36,030 nt of DNA, from the IMG/VR virus record IMGVR_UViG_3300025128_000147, positions 1 through 36,030 of that record; one strand, 5' to 3'. A model generated the notes under the pieces. That model ran no database searches, was not told the DNA's origin, and was given only the letters and a program-made list of their open reading frames with translations. Both the position numbers and the translations under genes were made by a program. The stretch is from a virus. Within the stretch, counting starts at the first letter, position 1. Each line of letters begins with the position of its first letter. Positions 25,787-31,889 of this stretch are shown one piece after another.

Positions 25787-25824
25787 AGGCTTCGGCCTGC
25801 TAGCCTCCGGCGTTGGTGCCGGAG
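25787..25824 (+). other. Two adjacent RNA hairpins in the gap after the giant gene
   Basis: In the 131-base gap 25729-25859 there are two perfect hairpins. The first is AGGC-TTCG-GCCT (25787-25798, a UUCG-type loop). The second is CTCCGGC with GCCGGAG (25805-25824, 6-base loop). No T-run follows, so they do not look like a standard terminator. They may protect or process the mRNA. The rest of the gap shows no convincing gene. Confidence 0.6.
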
Positions 25825-25859
25825 AGGGAAACCAATCCGCGCCAATTGCCGGTGGCATT

Positions 25860-26204
25860 ATGCAGTGGGAATACAAATACAGATGTAGCGTTGTGGGCAT
25901 CGTGGACGGAGATACGATTGATCTTTCTTTCGATCTCGGCATGGGTGTGACCATTACAAAGCGGTGCCGTCTCTATGGTATCGATGCACCGGAGGTGCGA
26001 GGTGACAACAAGGCAATGGGATATCTGTCCCGACGATGCCTCGGAGAAATGTTGAAAGACAAAAAGAATATCTGGGTTAAGACGCACAAGGATCGCACAG
26101 GTAAATACGGACGCTACCTGGTGGAACTATATACAGACGAAAGTGAAACCAGTTTGAACATGATGCTGGTGGAGCGGGGACTTGCAAAGGAATCCAAGAG
26201 CTAA
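25860..26204 (+). CDS. Thermonuclease-like (SNase-fold) protein
   Basis: A 114-residue protein covering one staphylococcal-nuclease domain. It has V-V-G-I-V-D-G-D-T-I-D-L (metal-binding Asp), R-L-Y-G-I-D-A-P-E (catalytic Arg, Asp and Glu) and R-T-G-K-Y-G-R-Y-L (second catalytic Arg). The set needed for Ca-dependent phosphodiester cleavage therefore appears complete. The ATG at 25860 is preferred because the SNase fold starts right after it. The frame is open back to a TTG at 25734, which would add a hydrophobic N-terminus (L-A-P-L-V-G-F-G-L-L-A-S-G). It could degrade host DNA; its place after the ejection genes is also compatible with a virion-carried nuclease. Confidence 0.82.
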   Translation: MQWEYKYRCSVVGIVDGDTIDLSFDLGMGVTITKRCRLYGIDAPEVRGDNKAMGYLSRRCLGEMLKDKKNIWVKTHKDRTGKYGRYLVELYTDESETSLNMMLVERGLAKESKS

Positions 26205-26497
26205 TGAATCCGGAGAGTTGGCAGAACCTTATTACGACAGTCGGAATACCCACTGCTTTCTTAAGTGCGGTGGTGTGGATGGTTTGGAAAAGTATCAAGG
26301 CAGTAGGACCCTACCTGCATGACAGCTACCAGCGTCACTGTGATTTGATCGAAGAGCTAAAGGCATCAGTGCGTGATACTCAAAAGACTAACGATGCATT
26401 GGGACATGCAGCTAACGCCATTGAAGCGTTAGCTGCTGATGATAAGAAGCTGCAAGTCAGTGCTCATACCCAGGCAATGAAAGAAGAACTTAAATGA
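26204..26497 (+). CDS. Small membrane protein, holin/spanin candidate
   Basis: A 97-residue protein. The ATG overlaps the nuclease stop (TAATG). A single hydrophobic helix lies at about residues 8-28 (L-I-T-T-V-G-I-P-T-A-F-L-S-A-V-V-W-M-V-W). A long helical soluble part follows (D-L-I-E-E-L-K-A-S-V-R-D). One membrane helix plus coiled coil resembles BhlA-like holins or inner-membrane spanins. It is the first of three small membrane genes, a typical lysis cluster layout, but no endolysin is visible nearby. Confidence 0.65.
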   Translation: MNPESWQNLITTVGIPTAFLSAVVWMVWKSIKAVGPYLHDSYQRHCDLIEELKASVRDTQKTNDALGHAANAIEALAADDKKLQVSAHTQAMKEELK

Positions 26498-26724
26498 GTA
26501 AACGAAAAGATCGGCGGCGTGCCGCTGAGGACTCAGCTTCGCCTGTGAAAGCTGAGGTCCGGATCGAGAAACGTGAGACTCGCACAACGGGCAAGGCTAC
26601 TGTTATTAATGCCAAGGCTATGCTTCAGCAGGCGAAGGCCAACAAGTGGAAGTGGCTTAGCATACTCATTGCAGCCGCTATAGCAGCATACATGGCATTC
26701 AAAAATAAGATCTTTGGAGGCTAA
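26494..26724 (+). CDS. Small C-terminally anchored membrane protein
   Basis: A 76-residue protein with a very basic N-terminus (S-K-R-K-D-R-R-R-A-A-E), a charged middle and one C-terminal hydrophobic helix (W-L-S-I-L-I-A-A-A-I-A-A-Y-M-A-F). The start overlaps the previous stop (ATGA). The topology suggests a tail-anchored inner membrane protein. A lysis role is possible from the cluster; no family recognised. Confidence 0.65.
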   Translation: MSKRKDRRRAAEDSASPVKAEVRIEKRETRTTGKATVINAKAMLQQAKANKWKWLSILIAAAIAAYMAFKNKIFGG

Positions 26725-26726
26725 CA

Positions 26727-26939
26727 ATGGAATATCTCAAGACAGTTTTTTCAGACTTCTTTAATGCGCTTAAGAGTAAGCGTGTGGTAACGACGATATC
26801 AGCAGCGATCCTAACTGTGCTGGCTGCAAAGTATGAATGGATACCAACGGATCGCATCGATGATATTGCAACTTTCGTAGCAGCGTTAATCGTAGGTGAC
26901 AGCCTGCGTCCAACTAACCCAGAGAAACTCGGAGACTGA
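26727..26939 (+). CDS. Small two-segment membrane protein, holin candidate
   Basis: A 70-residue protein with a strong ribosome site (TGGAGGCTAACA before ATG). Two hydrophobic segments are seen: V-V-T-T-I-S-A-A-I-L-T-V-L-A-A-K (about 20-35) and I-A-T-F-V-A-A-L-I-V-G (about 47-57). Short length and two helices fit a class II-like holin better than the neighbours do. The call rests on topology and context. Confidence 0.68.
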   Translation: MEYLKTVFSDFFNALKSKRVVTTISAAILTVLAAKYEWIPTDRIDDIATFVAALIVGDSLRPTNPEKLGD

Positions 26940-26940
26940 C

Positions 26941-27183
26941 ATGCGCTGGCGATACGTTAAACCGGAATACAAAGCACGCATCATGATGCGTAGCAACAGA
27001 ACACTACCTTTAATAGAAGCTGAGGAACGGCTGATCAAGCATGGCTTTGTCAGAGTAACTCTACTTGGCTTTATCAAACACATAATATTTCCTTCGTCAA
27101 AAGTAAAAGACTTTTATTCCCCTGTAGAAAAAATAGATGAGTACCTTGAGCAATGCTCGGAGGGTGAAAAACCTTCTGAATAA
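26941..27183 (+). CDS. Small basic hypothetical protein
   Basis: An 80-residue protein. The ATG at 26941 follows CTCGGAGACTGAC, a proper ribosome site. The N-terminus is basic (R-W-R-Y-V-K-P-E-Y-K-A-R). A hydrophobic patch follows (V-T-L-L-G-F-I-K-H-I-I-F-P) and the C-terminus is acidic. Its last 47 bases overlap the next gene. Not recognised. Confidence 0.6.
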   Translation: MRWRYVKPEYKARIMMRSNRTLPLIEAEERLIKHGFVRVTLLGFIKHIIFPSSKVKDFYSPVEKIDEYLEQCSEGEKPSE

Positions 27184-27610
27184 AGGCGAGGGGCGGGGGT
27201 TTAAATACTTAAGGCAGCAACCAGATCTGGCAGATCTGACAGACAAGGAAATTAGGAATGCGTTAAAGAATCAATATGAAGCGTACAAGCTTCAGTGGAA
27301 AAAGCGTAACCCAGAATCTCTGATGCTTTGCGATGCGCGTACACGAGCAAGGAAGCGTAATATCTTCTTCGATTTAAAGAAGGAGGATATTAAGATTCCG
27401 ATTCGCTGCCCGATCCTCGGTACATTTCTTACACCGAAAGGAGAAGGTTATATGGACGAGTCCCCTTCCCTTGACCGCATTGATTCTAAGAAAGGTTACA
27501 CCAAAGATAATGTGCAGGTTATCAGTAACCGCGCTAACCGGCTCAAGGCTGATGGAAACATCGAAGAGTTTAGGCTGATTTTAAAATGGCTAACGGAGAA
27601 TGAAACTTAA
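27137..27610 (+). CDS. HNH-like (His-Me finger) nuclease
   Basis: A 157-residue protein. The C-terminal half has the phage HNH-type pattern C-P-I-L-G-T-F, S-L-D-R-I-D-S-K-K-G-Y, D-N-V-Q-V-I-S-N-R-A-N. A helical basic region precedes it (C-D-A-R-T-R-A-R-K-R-N). In the classic motif a His stands next to the first conserved acid; here the place reads L-D-R-I-D, so activity is uncertain. Such genes are often free-standing phage endonucleases. It overlaps the previous gene by 47 bases and runs tail-to-tail into the leftward gene (41-base overlap). The ribosome site is weak. Confidence 0.72.
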   Translation: MSTLSNARRVKNLLNKGEGRGFKYLRQQPDLADLTDKEIRNALKNQYEAYKLQWKKRNPESLMLCDARTRARKRNIFFDLKKEDIKIPIRCPILGTFLTPKGEGYMDESPSLDRIDSKKGYTKDNVQVISNRANRLKADGNIEEFRLILKWLTENET

Positions 27611-28082
27611 CTGACGAATGCTCGTTAAGTTCTACAAAGATTACCTCTTCCTTGGGACACGTATAGCACTGACTCGGTGCTCGTCTGTTTAACCGTGTAT
27701 CAAATGTCTCAGCTACCGTCCACGTATGATACGTGTCTGTGTAAACCAGAGCGGCGTGTGTCTCCGGCTTGTTAAGAATCACATACACATATGGCTTAGG
27801 GTAGGTCTGATCATACGCACTCATTGCTGTTACGTAGACATCCGCATAGGGATAGTCATCACGAGTAGTGAAGTCGAGGTTACGTTTCTTAACCTCGACT
27901 CTCAGCGAAATCTCCAGGTCGCCTGTATCGACAAAGTATTTCCACATGTCAGCGGTCGGTGCTTTACCTGCCTGCTTAACCTGCACAGGCAGGCCGGTTG
28001 AATACAACCAGCGTGCCACCTTCCACACATGTTGTTCACTGTCTTTCAAACTTTTTAAGAATGCCTGATGTGAATCGTTCAT
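27570..28082 (-). CDS. Possible PD-(D/E)XK-like nuclease
   Basis: The last gene of the leftward operon, 170 residues, starting in an ATGA overlap with the Lar-like gene. A central pattern D-T-G-D-L-E-I then V-E-V-K-K-R-N-L-D-F-T-T-R-D-D-Y-P-Y is similar to PD-(D/E)XK nuclease cores (acid, then E-x-K). From memory it resembles an uncharacterised family common in environmental phages. A Cys pair (C-Y-T-C) lies near the C-terminus. Possible roles are restriction-like defence or recombination. It overlaps the convergent HNH-like gene at the 3' ends. Confidence 0.65.
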   Translation of the reverse strand: MNDSHQAFLKSLKDSEQHVWKVARWLYSTGLPVQVKQAGKAPTADMWKYFVDTGDLEISLRVEVKKRNLDFTTRDDYPYADVYVTAMSAYDQTYPKPYVYVILNKPETHAALVYTDTYHTWTVAETFDTRLNRRAPSQCYTCPKEEVIFVELNEHSSVKFHSPLAILKSA

Positions 28083-28462
28083 TGTCTTTCATTCCATAGA
28101 AGCACTGCATCGCCACGGTTACTAGCTGGTGGTCCTGTTGCCAGACAACTGTGACAGGTAACGGTATATTCATCGTCTTCAAAGCCATCGTCCACCAACG
28201 GCTGATCTTTACTGCTGCAAAATGGGCATTCCAATATCTCTACCTCAGGTCTATTAAACTCGCAGAACTCTCCGAAGGTAAAGAAGTGCGTAGCATACAT
28301 GTGAGCATTGATCTCATCACGCAAACGTCTTGCATCCTTGCGATCCAGATAGATATGGATATCGTTTGCCGAATTCATTTCGCCATTGAGATACAGATTC
28401 TCGGTTGAGAAGTTATATCGAATGCTCAGCGTTGAGCCATCAATGATCCAGTCAATCTGCAT
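28079..28462 (-). CDS. Lar-like restriction alleviation protein
   Basis: A 127-residue protein. The C-terminal 50 residues match the Lar zinc-ribbon pattern: E-C-P-F-C-S-S-K-D, T-C-H-S-C-L-A-T-G-P, then A-V-L-L-W-N-E-R. Two CxxC pairs should bind one zinc ion. Lar-family proteins reduce cutting by host type I restriction, partly by stimulating modification. The N-terminal 75 residues are an added beta-rich domain. The ATG at 28462 has GGAG at the right distance; an in-frame ATG at 28468 is too close to it. The gene overlaps the methyltransferase end, so the two are probably co-translated as an anti-restriction pair. Confidence 0.78.
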   Translation of the reverse strand: MQIDWIIDGSTLSIRYNFSTENLYLNGEMNSANDIHIYLDRKDARRLRDEINAHMYATHFFTFGEFCEFNRPEVEILECPFCSSKDQPLVDDGFEDDEYTVTCHSCLATGPPASNRGDAVLLWNERQ

Positions 28463-29207
28463 GGTCATACTCCATGATCGATCTGCCCAGATACTCGGCT
28501 ACCTGTGGCACGACGGAATTGCCCAAAGCTTTTATGCGGTCCACTCGGTTGGGAAACCCATGACCCATTCGATCCACGTTGGATTGAGTCCCCCATTGAC
28601 TTTGTCCTGCTTCGCTACGACACAGGCCAAGCGTCTCTTGTGTGCATATTTGGCGAGGATGTCCCAGCTCCCCGTGTCTTTGTAATCTCTCGCTGTTGGC
28701 GTTGGCAATGATAAAGATTCTGTCCCGTTGGTGCGGTGCGCCAACACTGTTAGCGGGTATGCAGTGATGCTCCATGTAGGTGAAGTGCGGTGGACCTTCA
28801 GGCAAACCGATCTGGGCCAAGTCGGTATAGATTCTCCCAAGACCCCTGGTAAGCAGAGCTGAGACGTTTTCCAAGACCAGCCATCGTGGTCGTAATAGGT
28901 TGCATATGCGAATGACTTCTGCGTAGAGTCCACTGCGATCACCATCCAATCCTTTTTGGTGTGATCCCCCAGCGACACTAATATCTTGGCAGGGGAATCC
29001 CGCAGCGATTAAGTCAACGTCCCATTGTCCTTCATCCGGTGGAAAATCTTTTACATCAGGCAGCGTTGGGATATCAGGCCAGTGTTTGTTCAGTACATAC
29101 TGTGCATACGGATCGATCTCCACCTGCCATTTGCATTGCCAACCAGCACGCTCAAGGCCGAGGTCGATTCCACCGATACCGGCAAACAAACTCCCAAAGG
29201 TATTCAT
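28452..29207 (-). CDS. dcm: DNA (cytosine-5-)methyltransferase
   Basis: A 251-residue C5 methyltransferase that transfers a methyl group from AdoMet to cytosine in a short target. Motif I is FAGIGGIDLG (8-17). Motif IV is GFPCQDIS with catalytic Cys73. Motif VI is ENVS (113-116). Motif VIII is QRDRIFIIA (160-168). Motif X is KALGNSVVPQ (226-235). The target-recognition part between VIII and X is only about 55 residues, much shorter than in typical enzymes. The ATG at 29207 overlaps the upstream DUF3310 stop (ATGA). It probably protects phage DNA from restriction. Oddly, a second frame across the gene also resembles phage protein sequence (see the separate entry). Confidence 0.92.
   Translation of the reverse strand: MNTFGSLFAGIGGIDLGLERAGWQCKWQVEIDPYAQYVLNKHWPDIPTLPDVKDFPPDEGQWDVDLIAAGFPCQDISVAGGSHQKGLDGDRSGLYAEVIRICNLLRPRWLVLENVSALLTRGLGRIYTDLAQIGLPEGPPHFTYMEHHCIPANSVGAPHQRDRIFIIANANSERLQRHGELGHPRQICTQETLGLCRSEAGQSQWGTQSNVDRMGHGFPNRVDRIKALGNSVVPQVAEYLGRSIMEYDHAD
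28532..28978 (-). other. Alternate-frame ORF inside the methyltransferase gene, itself homolog-like
   Basis: In the +1 frame relative to the methyltransferase there is a 148-codon frame (GTG at 28978, TAA at 28532). Its sequence has D-G-W-S-W-K-T-S-Q, then T-W-P-R-S, A-Y-P-L-T-V-L-A-H-R-T, L-P-T-P-T-A-R-D-Y-K and L-N-P-T-W-I-E-W-V-M-G-F-P-T-E-W-T. From memory, this series matches a widespread set of phage and metagenome proteins annotated as methyltransferase or hypothetical (WRTSQ, TWPRSG, YPLPPLAPRT, PTPxARDxK, LNPxWVEWLMGFPxGWT). No ribosome site is obvious, so it may be untranslated, an overlapping gene, or reached by frameshift. It is listed because chance alone is a poor explanation. 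Confidence 0.45.
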
Positions 29208-29461
29208 ACTTCGTATTCTTCCATGACTTCGATTGCGAACTGAGCGTAGTTCTGTATCTTCTTCAGGTCTGATATCTGTGTTTCGATTGCAAGACTCTTT
29301 TTTCCAAGACGCTTGAGATACTTGAGCATGTTGCACACGCAGTAACCTACGAACGCATCATCCTTTACAAACTCACGCTGGATATCCCTTAGCTCGTGCT
29401 TGGTATCTGTGTAGTAATGCGGGTTTGATTCATCAATCTTCGTTGTTGTATTTGTGTGCAT
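29204..29461 (-). CDS. DUF3310 family protein
   Basis: An 85-residue protein with the DUF3310 pattern: N-P-H-Y-Y-T near the start, a helix with F-V-G-Y-C-V-C-N-M-L-K-Y-L-K-R-L-G-K-K, and a final helix D-L-K-K-I-Q-N-Y-A-Q-F. The family is common in phages (sometimes called SaV-like) and often sits by replication or nucleotide genes; its biochemical role is not established. Here it overlaps both the nuclease upstream and the methyltransferase downstream, so it is part of the same translated unit. Confidence 0.8.
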   Translation of the reverse strand: MHTNTTTKIDESNPHYYTDTKHELRDIQREFVKDDAFVGYCVCNMLKYLKRLGKKSLAIETQISDLKKIQNYAQFAIEVMEEYEV

Positions 29462-29801
29462 GCTTTGTTCCCTTATTGAATGCTGTGATACGCTTCACGA
29501 GATCCGGCAGATCCTCCAGATAAATAACCGCAATCCACTTACGATGGTTACGCCGGTGAAGAACCACAGGTGTTTCTGTCGCCCGCGCATCAGAGTCTGC
29601 CTGATCCAGCCAAGAGTACGGGTTGCCTTTCTCGACTCTCTTAATTTCAAAATGCAAACCGTTGATGCTGGTAATCAGATCTGCATCGCCCGACTCACCA
29701 CAGTACTGCTGGCTTCTGCGAGCCTCGCAGCCAAGCACCTTTGAGAGTGCCTTGGCTGCCTGCAATTCACCACGCTTCCCTTTCGATTTACTATTCGTCA
29801 T
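29433..29801 (-). CDS. Holliday-junction-resolvase-like PD-(D/E)XK nuclease
   Basis: A 122-residue protein with a compact nuclease core: K-G-K-R-G-E-L-Q-A-A-K-A-L (first acid in the helix), G-D-A-D-L-I (catalytic Asp), F-E-I-K-R-V (E-x-K) and a later Q-A-D-S-D-A helix. This order matches archaeal Hjc-like and phage resolvases of the PD-(D/E)XK class, which cut branched DNA after recombination or before packaging. The ATG at 29801 is chosen because GGAGG lies about 8 bases upstream; earlier in-frame ATGs are at 29807 and 29819. It overlaps both neighbours. Confidence 0.8.
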   Translation of the reverse strand: MTNSKSKGKRGELQAAKALSKVLGCEARRSQQYCGESGDADLITSINGLHFEIKRVEKGNPYSWLDQADSDARATETPVVLHRRNHRKWIAVIYLEDLPDLVKRITAFNKGTKHAHKYNNED

Positions 29802-30081
29802 CTGCATACTCCTCCACATTATCTTTTACGAATGGCACAACGAACGGTGGGGTCACATGGCCGAGTAACCGCCGCTGGATTTCTTCATCCGTCCAGCTGT
29901 GCTTGATCTCTTTAGTTACACGTTCGATACGTGCATCAACAATCTGGCTGGCTAGCCGGTCAGTTGTGCATAACGTCAGTGCCCAGTGTTCATTCTCCGG
30001 ACACTGGTCGATGTCAACAAAGATGGGGTTACCAGTCTTTGGGTTGATGTGATACTTCCGTGCATCCCAGCGAGCAACCAT
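29791..30081 (-). CDS. Hypothetical protein between helicase and resolvase
   Basis: A 96-residue soluble protein starting 3 bases after the helicase stop region. It reads R-K-Y-H-I-N-P-K-T-G-N-P-I-F, then E-H-W-A-L-T-L-C-T-T-D-R, then a helical, charged C-terminus ending acidic (E-E-Y-A-D-D-E). The Asn-Pro-rich start and acidic tail give no family match. Context suggests an accessory replication or recombination role. Confidence 0.7.
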   Translation of the reverse strand: MVARWDARKYHINPKTGNPIFVDIDQCPENEHWALTLCTTDRLASQIVDARIERVTKEIKHSWTDEEIQRRLLGHVTPPFVVPFVKDNVEEYADDE

Positions 30082-30083
30082 TG

Positions 30084-31799
30084 CTAATATCCAAACGTCT
30101 GTGTCTCCGCATCAAATTTCAAAAACACTTTGTCCCTTCGGATTGGTCCGTTACGACGCTTCGTAATCTGCACCAGATATTTTGGTTCTGTCCCAGCAGC
30201 TTTGCCCCTGCCATACCAGTGGCCGAACATGATCATGTCTGCATCGTTCTCAAGTTGTCCCGACTCCCGCAGCATGTCACTCTTAAAGTCGATCTCTTCC
30301 ATGCGTTCGACCTCTCGCGATACCTGACACAGTGCAAGCACAGCTACGTCATACTTACGTGCAATGTGTTTGATCCTTTGCGAGATCTCGGTCACCACCT
30401 CATAACGACCGGTGACTTTGTCACTGCGTAGCAACTGGAGGTAGTCGATAATCACAAGCTGAATCTTGTGCGAGTTAGAGTAGAGTCGTATCGACTGCTC
30501 AACATCTGCAATGCTGGCAACACCCTGATAAAAGAACTTTGTATTGCGTAGCTTTGATTCGATTAAAGGAAGGACCGCGTCCTCGTCCCATGTGGCTTCC
30601 TCACCACCGACATATCGCATGACAAGGCGACGACCTATCTCAAACTCAGACATCTCAGCGTTGAGCATGAGCACAGGTATCCCCTGCTCTGCATTGTGCA
30701 GGCCATACTGCAATGCGAATGCACTCTTACCACCGCCTGGTCTTGCACCGAAGATCCCCATCTCTCCCCGACCGAGGCCATCAATGGCTCGGTCGAGAGG
30801 TTCAATGCCGGTACGAATATACTGCTGACCTGATCGCCGTTTAAAGAACTGCCTGACACAGCCAATGGCTAGTGTCTCACCCTTTACTTCGCTCGTCCGT
30901 TTAGCAACTGACTTGTAAGCATTATCAATGGTGAGCTTGATCCACTCGTCGCTCTTCTTATAGCCTTCCTCATCACACCAATGCCGCAGTGCATCAAAGA
31001 TATCTTCAGTTGGTATGCGTTGGTAAACAGCTTCGCATGCAATCTGAAATACGATACTCGACCGAGAGTTATCTTTACTAGTTTCCCTGGGTATTCCCCG
31101 CCACCGGAGAGAGAGGTCGGAGTTTTCAACTGCAAGCAGCTGCTTCATCCGACCACTCAAACCGCCAGCAGGTTCTGGTGGAGCTGTTGATGTACCAAGC
31201 TTATGACAGAACTGTTCGATCTCTTGTTTGCTAACAGTCGTGCAGTTAGCAAACTCGATATCGCACCAGTCACTATCAGGATCGACAAACCTAGAGCGAT
31301 TCCAATAAGGATACCGCACCAGATTTCCAAGTCCCTTGCCCTTAAGCGTATCCTGACGGGGATACACTTCTCGGAAATCGATCTTTAGTACACCATCAAT
31401 CGCCGCCCAAAATCGCCTGATTAGAAAAGCAGGCACAGGCTCTGAGAAGAAGAGCCAGACGTGAGCACCATAACCTGAAGCACTGATCTCAAGGCAGGGA
31501 TCAAACTCCTGTTCCTCTAAGAAGTAATAGAGTTTCTCTGCCTTGTCCCTCCATGCCGGATCAGGTTGATCGGGATGGTTATCAAAGTCTATGCAGCTGC
31601 ATAAGACTGTTGAATCAGGTCGCATTAAATAGAAGCCGAAGCACGTCGTTCCTTCAACGTGTTCGGCAAGCAGCATCTCTTCAGTCATTGGTTTATGCAC
31701 AGGCCTGAAGGTGGAACCCTTGGGCTGCGCAGCAATGATATCACTTCTTCCATTGAAGTATTTGAGAATCTGCTTAGCGGTATCAGTACTCATTGTCAT
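30084..31799 (-). CDS. Primase-helicase: TOTE-type AEP primase fused to DnaB-like helicase
   Basis: A 571-residue fusion. The N-terminal half has the archaeo-eukaryotic primase signs of the TOTE-type family: C-I-D-F-D (D71, D73), S-G-Y-G-A-H-V-W (H113) and G-K-G-L-G-N-L-V (154-161). A primase-C-like helical region follows (about 215-300). The C-terminal half is a RecA-fold DnaB-type helicase: Walker A GARPGGGKSA (351-360), Walker B L-V-I-I-D-Y-L-Q (448-455), and E-N-D-A-D-M-I-M near 517-524. It should prime and unwind DNA at the phage fork. The ATG at 31799 is used; the frame is open to a GTG at 31880, and neither start has a good ribosome site. Confidence 0.85.
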   Translation of the reverse strand: MTMSTDTAKQILKYFNGRSDIIAAQPKGSTFRPVHKPMTEEMLLAEHVEGTTCFGFYLMRPDSTVLCSCIDFDNHPDQPDPAWRDKAEKLYYFLEEQEFDPCLEISASGYGAHVWLFFSEPVPAFLIRRFWAAIDGVLKIDFREVYPRQDTLKGKGLGNLVRYPYWNRSRFVDPDSDWCDIEFANCTTVSKQEIEQFCHKLGTSTAPPEPAGGLSGRMKQLLAVENSDLSLRWRGIPRETSKDNSRSSIVFQIACEAVYQRIPTEDIFDALRHWCDEEGYKKSDEWIKLTIDNAYKSVAKRTSEVKGETLAIGCVRQFFKRRSGQQYIRTGIEPLDRAIDGLGRGEMGIFGARPGGGKSAFALQYGLHNAEQGIPVLMLNAEMSEFEIGRRLVMRYVGGEEATWDEDAVLPLIESKLRNTKFFYQGVASIADVEQSIRLYSNSHKIQLVIIDYLQLLRSDKVTGRYEVVTEISQRIKHIARKYDVAVLALCQVSREVERMEEIDFKSDMLRESGQLENDADMIMFGHWYGRGKAAGTEPKYLVQITKRRNGPIRRDKVFLKFDAETQTFGY

Positions 31800-31889
31800 A
31801 TGTTTTAAAATGAGGTGAGGGCCAGCAGATCGCGCTGCGGATTGCGACCTGAACGCTTGGGACAAAGCTCCAGCCCCCACCCCTCTTTT

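Noticed and set aside
25734-25859. TTG at 25734 as the main start of the thermonuclease gene
   Set aside because: No ribosome site, and two strong hairpins would lie inside the coding part; the ATG at 25860 begins exactly at the SNase fold. Kept only as an alternative.
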